NCBI GenBank assembly: GCA_024280975.1
Contig: JAMXLQ010000024.1
Location: 1 to 10,894, forward strand
Origin: Methanosarcina sp.
GTDB lineage: Archaea; Halobacteriota; Methanosarcinia; Methanosarcinales; Methanosarcinaceae
DNA: 10,894 bases
Direction of reading: 5' to 3'
Below, one piece after another: positions 6,193-10,894 of this stretch (position 1 is its first letter; the number at the start of each line of letters is the position of its first letter). Under the pieces are notes generated by a model. The model was not told the DNA's origin. It saw only the letters and a list, made by a program, of their open reading frames with translations, and did no database searches. Made by a program: the position numbers and the translations under genes.

Positions 6193-7116
6193 TCAAATTT
6201 TCAGTTTATTTCTGTAATGCCTGCGAATAAGAACAGCTACAAGATTCAAACCTAGAACGATAAGTAGCAGAACCAGAGCTGTTCCGTATTGAATAGGCCT
6301 GGTTTTCTCAATATTTGTCCCGGCCGTTGCAAGCACGAAAAGGTGGTAAGGAAGTGCCATAAACTGGGAATAGATAGAATCCGGCAGCCTTGGCAAAAAG
6401 TAAGCAACCCCTGTGAAAAGAATAGGAGCGGTTTCTCCTGCAACCCTCCCTATGCTCAATACTGACCCCGTAATAATTCCTGGTATGGCAGCTGGCAGTA
6501 CCACATGCCTGATCGTCTGCCATTTACTGACTCCAAGTGCAAGGGATGACTCCCGGTATTCTTTAGGAACCGTGATCAAGGCTTCTTCAGTAGAACGGAT
6601 AATTACCGGAAGAATAAGGAGAGCAAGCGTAAGAGAGGACGAGAGCAGGGAAGAACCAAAACCAAAATACTTTACAAATAATGCAAGCCCAAAAAGCCCG
6701 AAGACCACAGAAGGAGTTCCTGCAAGGTTGTTAATTGCCATCTCTATAAGCCAGGTGGTTCGGGTTTCTCCTGCATACTCGTTAAGATATACAGCCGCCA
6801 TAATTCCCATAGGGAGGGCTATGCTCATGGAGCCTATGATAAGATATATGGTACCTACAATTGCCGGATAGATTCCACCTTCAGTCATCATAAGTCTGGG
6901 CATTTCAGTAAGAAATCCAATGTTAATTGCACTATACCCATTGTAAATAATATAACCAAGGATAACTAGCACAAATCCTACTACTGTCAAAGCTGAAAGG
7001 CCAAGCAGTGCAAAGGCGATCTTTTCACTTATCTTTGCATTAAATCTCATACTCAGTCCGCCTTTAACCCTAATCGCTTTATCACCACTTTCACTTACTT
7101 TTGCATCTAGCTCCAT
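6193..7116 (-). CDS. pstA: Phosphate ABC transporter permease PstA
   Basis: One of the two membrane permeases of the phosphate importer. About six hydrophobic segments are visible. The cytoplasmic EAA loop is EEALITVPKEYRESSLALG, followed by KWQTIRHVVLPAA; it docks on PstB. From ATG 7116 the protein has 307 residues. That ATG has AGGTGG at 7-base spacing. A TTG at 7122 is possible but its spacing is poor. A second ATG at 7050 (residue 23) begins MRFNAKISEKIAF, looks like a normal PstA N-terminus (285 residues), and has AAGGCGG upstream. Residues 1-22 appear to derive from a 66-base duplication of the start region. Either start may be used. Confidence 0.95.
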   Translation of the reverse strand: MELDAKVSESGDKAIRVKGGLSMRFNAKISEKIAFALLGLSALTVVGFVLVILGYIIYNGYSAINIGFLTEMPRLMMTEGGIYPAIVGTIYLIIGSMSIALPMGIMAAVYLNEYAGETRTTWLIEMAINNLAGTPSVVFGLFGLALFVKYFGFGSSLLSSSLTLALLILPVIIRSTEEALITVPKEYRESSLALGVSKWQTIRHVVLPAAIPGIITGSVLSIGRVAGETAPILFTGVAYFLPRLPDSIYSQFMALPYHLFVLATAGTNIEKTRPIQYGTALVLLLIVLGLNLVAVLIRRHYRNKLKI

Positions 7117-7133
7117 GCTCAATCCACCTTGAA
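7023..7133. repeat. 66-base-offset duplication of the pstA start region
   Basis: Positions 7023-7067 and 7089-7133 align without gaps, with about 33 of 45 bases identical. On the coding strand each copy contains a purine-rich Shine-Dalgarno (AAGGTGG or AAGGCGG), TTGAGC or CTGAGT, an ATG, then codons for NAKIS or DAKVS. The upstream copy also contains the last codons and the stop of pstC. Confidence 0.7.
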
Positions 7134-8009
7134 TTTATACCGTTTTTTAATTGAATCCGCGATCAGGTTAACGAGGAGAGTTATGATGAAAAGTACAGAC
7201 CCGACTGCAAAGAGAGCATGGAAGTGGGTACTTCCCTGAGGAACCTCTCCCATTTCAAGCGCAATTGTGGCAGTCATTGTCCTTACCGGAGCCAGAAACC
7301 CCCCTGGAAAAGAAGGAATTACTGCAGTATTTCCAGTTACCATCATGAGGGTCATAGTCTCCCCTATAGCTCTTCCTATACCAAGCATTACTCCGGCTGA
7401 GATTCCCGATAACGCTGCAGGAACCACAACTCTATATATTGTCTGCCATTTCGTAGCTCCAAGAGCCAGAGAACCCTGTTCAAGAGTGCTGGGAACAGAA
7501 CTTATAGCATCCTCTGAAATAGTGATAATCGTAGGTAGTGCCATAATTCCCAACATAATAGAACCTGTTAGAGCGGTTTGGCCGGTTGGCAGATTAAAGC
7601 TATGCTGTATAATTGGAACTAGCACAACAAGCCCGAAGAATCCAAATACAACAGAAGGAACTCCTGCGAGGATCTCAATAAAAGGTTTCAGGAAATCTGC
7701 AACTTTTGGGTCAGCAATCTCAGAAATATAGATAGCAGAAGCAATTCCTAGAGGCACAGCAAAAAGGATAGCTCCGGCAGTAACAATAAGAGATCCGAAA
7801 AACAGAGGTAATAGACCGAACTGCCTGTTTATGGATGTTGGATACCAGAACTTTCCTGTAAGGAAATCCATAAGAGACGTATCTTTAAAAAGAAGTAAAC
7901 CGTCTCTGAACAAAAAAAGACATATAAGTAAGAGAATGACGACCGTAAGGGCACTAACTAAAAACAGCGCCCACTCGATCGTTTTTTCCCTATAATTTCG
8001 ACTTAGCAT
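7119..8009 (-). CDS. pstC: Phosphate ABC transporter permease PstC
   Basis: This is the second membrane permease of the phosphate importer. Its 296 residues begin with a short cytoplasmic N-terminus and a strong first membrane helix (WALFLVSALTVVILLLICLF). The EAA loop is EDAISSVPSTLEQGSLALG, followed by KWQTIYRVVVPAALSG, clearly paralogous to the same part of PstA. The start ATG at 8009 has AAGGGAT about 4 bases upstream. It lies 27 bases after pstS, and its stop falls inside the pstA ribosome binding region, so expression of the two permeases is probably coupled. Confidence 0.96.
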   Translation of the reverse strand: MLSRNYREKTIEWALFLVSALTVVILLLICLFLFRDGLLLFKDTSLMDFLTGKFWYPTSINRQFGLLPLFFGSLIVTAGAILFAVPLGIASAIYISEIADPKVADFLKPFIEILAGVPSVVFGFFGLVVLVPIIQHSFNLPTGQTALTGSIMLGIMALPTIITISEDAISSVPSTLEQGSLALGATKWQTIYRVVVPAALSGISAGVMLGIGRAIGETMTLMMVTGNTAVIPSFPGGFLAPVRTMTATIALEMGEVPQGSTHFHALFAVGSVLFIITLLVNLIADSIKKRYKFKVD

Positions 8010-8036
8010 TTTATCCCTTAATGTTTTTAGCGGCTA

Positions 8037-8912
8037 TTACTTCTTTAGTGGGATGTATCCAACCGTACTCACAATCTTCTGCCCATTTTCGCCCGTGACA
8101 AAATCAGTAAATTCCTTTGTTAGGCCCGAAGGTTCGCCATTAGTATAGAAGTAGAGAGCTCTTGATAGTGGGTATTTGCCACTGAGAATATTTTCAGCAG
8201 TTGGAGCTACAGACCCATTACCCTTGTCTAAGCTTAATGCCTTTATGTTTTTACCAAGATACGCAAAGCCAATATATCCTATTGCATTGGTATTCTGAGA
8301 TACCTCAGAGACTACGCTTCCAGTCGCAGGTTGCGCAAGGGCATCAGGGCGGTATTCATCGCCTAGTAAAACATCTTTCTTGAAGTCTGCATAAGTACCA
8401 GAACTGCTGTCTCTGGAAATCACTGTAATTGGTGCATCAGCTCCTCCAACTTCTTTCCAGTTGCTGATGCTGCCGTTATAGATACCACGAAGCTGGTTAA
8501 AGGTAAGGCTAGAAACAGAATTAGCAGGATTTACGACTACTGTAATGCCGTCATAAGCAATAGTAGTTGCAACAGGATTGATTCCATTCTTTTTAGCGGC
8601 TTCAGTTTCGTTATCAGTTATTTCTCTGGATGCAGTAGCAATATTTACTTCACCGTCAATGAGCGCAGCAATTCCAACACCGGATCCCCCCCCAGTGACT
8701 GTAACACTTTTTCCAGAGTTTTCATTCATGAATTCTTCAGCTTCAGCCTGAGCAAGAGGAAGAACTGTGTCAGAGCCTTTCACAGAAATACTTCCAGATT
8801 CGCCTGTAGAAGAGCTTTCGTTGTTTTTAGTCCCAGTACATCCGATTCCCAGGAATACAAGCCCGATAACCAATAATATGATAAGTGTATATTTCTTTAA
8901 TTTATTTCCCAT
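8037..8912 (-). CDS. pstS: Phosphate-binding lipoprotein PstS
   Basis: This is the extracellular phosphate receptor that delivers phosphate to PstCA. The 291 residues start with a lipoprotein signal: KLKK, a hydrophobic run (8-24) and the lipobox LGIGC with C25 as the anchoring cysteine. A serine/glycine-rich linker (26-42) follows. Phosphate-loop segments are VKGSDTVLP (44-52), TGGGSGVGI (73-81) and SRDSSSGTY. GNGSVAP and the C-terminal TVGYIPL are typical of the family. The start ATG at 8912 has GAGGAG (8928-8923) 10 bases upstream, partly within the loop of an inverted repeat. It is the first gene of the operon, so its upstream region should set expression of the whole Pst system, probably in response to phosphate. 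Confidence 0.96.
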   Translation of the reverse strand: MGNKLKKYTLIILLVIGLVFLGIGCTGTKNNESSSTGESGSISVKGSDTVLPLAQAEAEEFMNENSGKSVTVTGGGSGVGIAALIDGEVNIATASREITDNETEAAKKNGINPVATTIAYDGITVVVNPANSVSSLTFNQLRGIYNGSISNWKEVGGADAPITVISRDSSSGTYADFKKDVLLGDEYRPDALAQPATGSVVSEVSQNTNAIGYIGFAYLGKNIKALSLDKGNGSVAPTAENILSGKYPLSRALYFYTNGEPSGLTKEFTDFVTGENGQKIVSTVGYIPLKK

Positions 8913-9000
8913 GTTAGAGATTCTCCTCTAAATAATAAGTCATATGATAAGGATATAAATTTTATTTTCCCTGTTAGAGATCTTTCTCTAAATAATGAGT
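8901..9000. repeat. 60-base-period duplication carrying a dyad at the pstS start
   Basis: Positions 8901-8940 and 8961-9000 are alike at 34 of 40 bases. Each copy holds the inverted repeat TTAGAG-N6-CTCTAA (8914-8931 and 8974-8991); in the distal copy the arms extend to 7 bp. The proximal copy contains the real pstS start and Shine-Dalgarno. In the distal copy the start is degenerate, with AGG in place of ATG. The dyads may be operator sites. Confidence 0.65.
8952..8959 (-). promoter_or_regulatory. Proximal pstS TATA box
   Basis: The minus strand reads TTTATATC after an A-rich BRE-like tract. It predicts transcription start near 8929 and a leader of about 17 bases that just includes the Shine-Dalgarno. 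One dyad would overlap the start site and the other would lie just upstream of the TATA box. Confidence 0.45.
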
Positions 9001-9018
9001 AAAATTTACAGCTATTCA

Positions 9019-9075
9019 AGTTGTCTCTAGTATAATGAGTTGTCCCTAGTATAATGAGTTGTCTCTAGTATAATG
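9019..9075. repeat. Three tandem 19-base repeats upstream of pstS
   Basis: AGTTGTCTCTAGTATAATG occurs at 9019-9037 and 9057-9075; the copy between them (9038-9056) differs by a single base. The copies abut with no spacers. Related cores, CTCTAAATAATGAGT (8986-9000) and CTCTAAATAATAAGT (8926-8940), lie nearer the gene. The array sits between the distal promoter and pstS, which suggests a set of regulator binding sites or a structured leader. Confidence 0.85.
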
Positions 9076-9091
9076 CACATTAAGTGAACAA

Positions 9092-9114
9092 TATATAAAG
9101 ATTCGCTTTATATA
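9092..9114. promoter_or_regulatory. Distal pst promoter within a 9-bp inverted repeat
   Basis: TATATAAAG and CTTTATATA are exact inverted repeats separated by 5 bases. On the minus strand the first arm is a strong TATA box preceded by AGCGAATC, and predicts a start near 9068, inside the 19-base repeat array. The second arm is an equally good TATA box for the plus strand, where no gene follows. It may be a divergent promoter pair, or a promoter overlapped by an operator. Confidence 0.55.
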
Positions 9115-9357
9115 ACATAGAGAAGTATATACAGAGAAATAATATGGAATAAAGAATTATAACATATATGCTCTATATAAAATATAGATAAAAAAAGAAA
9201 TAGCGTTAAGAAAAAAATTAATATGAGAGTTCAGTGCAGGCAAAAAGAAGTTGAAACCATAGAAGCGGAAAGAAAATAAGGTTACAGGCTAAGTTGTTGT
9301 ATATAAAGAATCTGAATACCAAAAGAATATAGAAGCTTGTAACAGAAAAGAACAGGC
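9115..9357. other. AT-rich intergenic DNA between pst promoter and polB
   Basis: No gene was recognised here. On the minus strand the region after polB is rich in T and pyrimidine runs, which suits termination. A further TATA-like TTTATATA (9300-9307, minus strand) predicts a start near 9277. It could feed a long pst leader or a small RNA. Confidence 0.4.
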
Positions 9358-9358
9358 T
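9334..9358 (-). terminator. Possible polB terminator hairpin
   Basis: On the minus strand AGCCTGT (from the last base of the polB stop) can pair with ACAAGCT across 11 bases, with one mismatch. It is followed by a T-rich stretch (TCTATATTCTTTTGG). The stem is weak. Confidence 0.3.
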
Positions 9359-10894
9359 TAGAAATCAAACAGGGAACTCTGTGCTGCATGCCCATTTTCC
9401 TTACAGAAATTTTGTTCCTGATCCTTTACCTTACTTTCCTTTTTGGAAGAAGGTTTTTCCTGTTTCTTTGCTTCAGGCTTCTTAGCCTCAAAATCAAATA
9501 GTCCTTTTTGTTTGGAATCAAAGTCAAGTGAAGAAATCTTGACCCCGAAAACCTCAAGAATACGCTCCACAGGGGGAAGTATCTGTTTCTTAATATAGTA
9601 GTCGACATCTATCGGGATATTGTGCTCCCTGACATAGTCTGGATCTTCAGCCCGATCAACAAAGAGCCCTTTACCTGCAGTAATCACAAAGGGTATTCTT
9701 GTTCCTATAGAATGTACGACGCCGGTTCTTTCTTTCAGCTTTTCGACAACCGTAAGGTGAGGCTGCTTGTTCTTATAGCTCTCAGTTTTCCGTGTAAGGG
9801 TGCGTGTGAGAATAAGGCTTTCGACAACCTCGGAGTCTTTTGCCGGGTCAAGGTTCCTGACCTTACTAACGATACTGCGGACATGTTCTACAGCCTGATC
9901 GACATCACCTTTTATAAGTACGAGCTCAAGCACCCTGTTGAGGGTTACCGAGGTCAGTTCGCACCAATCCCTTCGGACAGTCTCCATGCCTTTGACCTTA
10001 ATCTTATCTTCCCAACCTGAATTTCTTGGCTCAAAAAGCCAGAGAGCATAACGTTTCTTTGCGATAAGAAGCGCACGCTTCGCAATCGACTCAAATTCAA
10101 GCTCCATTGGGTCGGGCAGGGAAGCGGAAACGATATTTGAAAGCCTGTTACCTATAAGGCTAACCTCCTCAAGAGAGAGATCTCCTCTGGATTTACAGTG
10201 GACAAAGACGCTGTCTGTATCTCCATAGGCAACCGATAAATCGATTACTCTATCCGAGGGAGAGAGTTTTCCGGCTTCATCAAGGAGTAGAGCTGCTTCA
10301 CCCCTGAGAACAATTTTTCCTATATTGCTGTTGATGATTTCCCGGGTATTCAGGATATTGCTTCTTCCAAAACTGGTTACGGCATTTGCAAGCGTCAGGC
10401 TGTAAAGCCTTGCCCGAGCATACCCAGAATAACCATAAAAGCTATTTAACAGGATTTTCAGAGCGAGCTGAGTAGCATCAAGTACTCTGTACTCATTTTC
10501 ATTAGAGGTCCCTCTCATCCTTTTCTTTGTCTGTGTCCTCTTATTAAGCAAGTCTTCGAGAATAGAAGGCACGATTCCTTTGTAAACATCGGGAGGCACG
10601 AACTCTCCTCCAGATGGAGGTTTGATAGTTACCCCGTCGGGCTTGTCGCCCGTAACTACTGTTGTATAGCACAGGTTATGTGCCATCATTATAGTTGGGT
10701 AAAGGGACTTATAGTCAAGAATAAGCACATTTTCCAAAAGACCCTTCTGAGGTTCAAGAACTTCCCCACCTTTGAGATCAGAGCTCATTTCATATCTTTC
10801 GGCCGAAACTCCGTCATCAGGCTTTGGAAGGAGAACCCTGTCACGGAGCCCAAACTCTCTGAGAAGAAGCGTTTCAACCATCGAAGTCTGGCCC
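9358..10894 (-). CDS. polB: Family B DNA polymerase, C-terminal part
   Basis: This is the catalytic half of an archaeal replicative or repair polymerase; the N-terminal and exonuclease regions lie beyond the right edge. The frame stays open to the edge (GQTS precedes the Met at 10881), so that Met is internal. Counting from it: motif A LDYKSLYPT (55-63, D56), motif B KILLNSFYG (142-150), motif C YGDTDS (219-224) and the thumb KKRYALW. All catalytic aspartates are present. The tail after about 450 is lysine/glutamate-rich and holds two PCNA-binding motifs, QKGLFDF (458-464) and QSSLFDF at the extreme C-terminus (501-507). It lies upstream of pst on the same strand but is functionally unrelated. 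Confidence 0.96.
   Translation of the reverse strand, partial: GQTSMVETLLLREFGLRDRVLLPKPDDGVSAERYEMSSDLKGGEVLEPQKGLLENVLILDYKSLYPTIMMAHNLCYTTVVTGDKPDGVTIKPPSGGEFVPPDVYKGIVPSILEDLLNKRTQTKKRMRGTSNENEYRVLDATQLALKILLNSFYGYSGYARARLYSLTLANAVTSFGRSNILNTREIINSNIGKIVLRGEAALLLDEAGKLSPSDRVIDLSVAYGDTDSVFVHCKSRGDLSLEEVSLIGNRLSNIVSASLPDPMELEFESIAKRALLIAKKRYALWLFEPRNSGWEDKIKVKGMETVRRDWCELTSVTLNRVLELVLIKGDVDQAVEHVRSIVSKVRNLDPAKDSEVVESLILTRTLTRKTESYKNKQPHLTVVEKLKERTGVVHSIGTRIPFVITAGKGLFVDRAEDPDYVREHNIPIDVDYYIKKQILPPVERILEVFGVKISSLDFDSKQKGLFDFEAKKPEAKKQEKPSSKKESKVKDQEQNFCKENGHAAQSSLFDF

Noticed and set aside
9019..9075. CRISPR array
   Set aside because: The 19-base repeats abut directly with no spacers, number only three and have no cas genes nearby.
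9622..10020. 132-codon plus-strand ORF inside polB
   Set aside because: Antisense shadow of the polymerase, which carries conserved motifs in the other frame.

Overview
The window comes from a methanogenic archaeon, most likely Methanosarcina or a close relative. The signs are archaeal-type 16S rRNA, archaeal IF1A, RIO1 and Pno1-like KH proteins, an archaeal family B DNA polymerase, TATA-box promoters with purine-rich BRE-like flanks, and AT-rich intergenic DNA. Genus is judged from recognised protein and rRNA sequence; species cannot be settled by eye.

Left part (1-2453): the first 47 bases are the 5' end of a 16S rRNA gene running leftward out of the window. About 740 bases of leader and promoter DNA separate it from a rightward operon of aIF1A, RIO1 kinase and a two-KH Pno1/Dim2-like protein. 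All three act in translation initiation or small-subunit maturation, so this operon sits head to head with the RNA it serves. The aIF1A frame has no ATG, GTG or TTG that gives a full-length protein; the best start is CTG at 790 behind a well-placed Shine-Dalgarno. Both internal junctions read TAATATG, with one base between stop and start.

Middle (2454-4563): about 700 bases hold no confident gene but contain an orphan TATA box, a palindrome, 26-base direct repeats, a 14-base inverted repeat pair and a doubtful small membrane ORF. Dihydroorotase (pyrC) follows on the minus strand, with no visible Shine-Dalgarno and a promoter position that suggests a leaderless mRNA.

Right part (4655-9114): a complete phosphate uptake operon reads leftward as pstS, pstC, pstA, pstB, phoU. 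It captures phosphate outside the membrane, moves it through the PstCA channel with PstB ATP hydrolysis, and PhoU is the likely regulator. It ends in a stem-loop followed by T tracts. The pstS upstream region is unusually structured: three tandem 19-base repeats, two further degenerate copies, a 60-base-period duplication carrying a TTAGAG/CTCTAA dyad, two candidate TATA boxes and a 9-base inverted repeat. A second start-region duplication, of 66 bases, lies at the pstC/pstA junction and gives pstA two tandem ribosome-binding-site/start modules.

The right edge (9358-10894) is the C-terminal part of a family B DNA polymerase on the minus strand. It contains the catalytic motifs A, B and C and two nearly identical PCNA-binding motifs in its tail. 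No CRISPR array, insertion sequence or tRNA was seen. The genes are ordinary core genes; the novelty lies in regulatory DNA, start sites and the polymerase tail.
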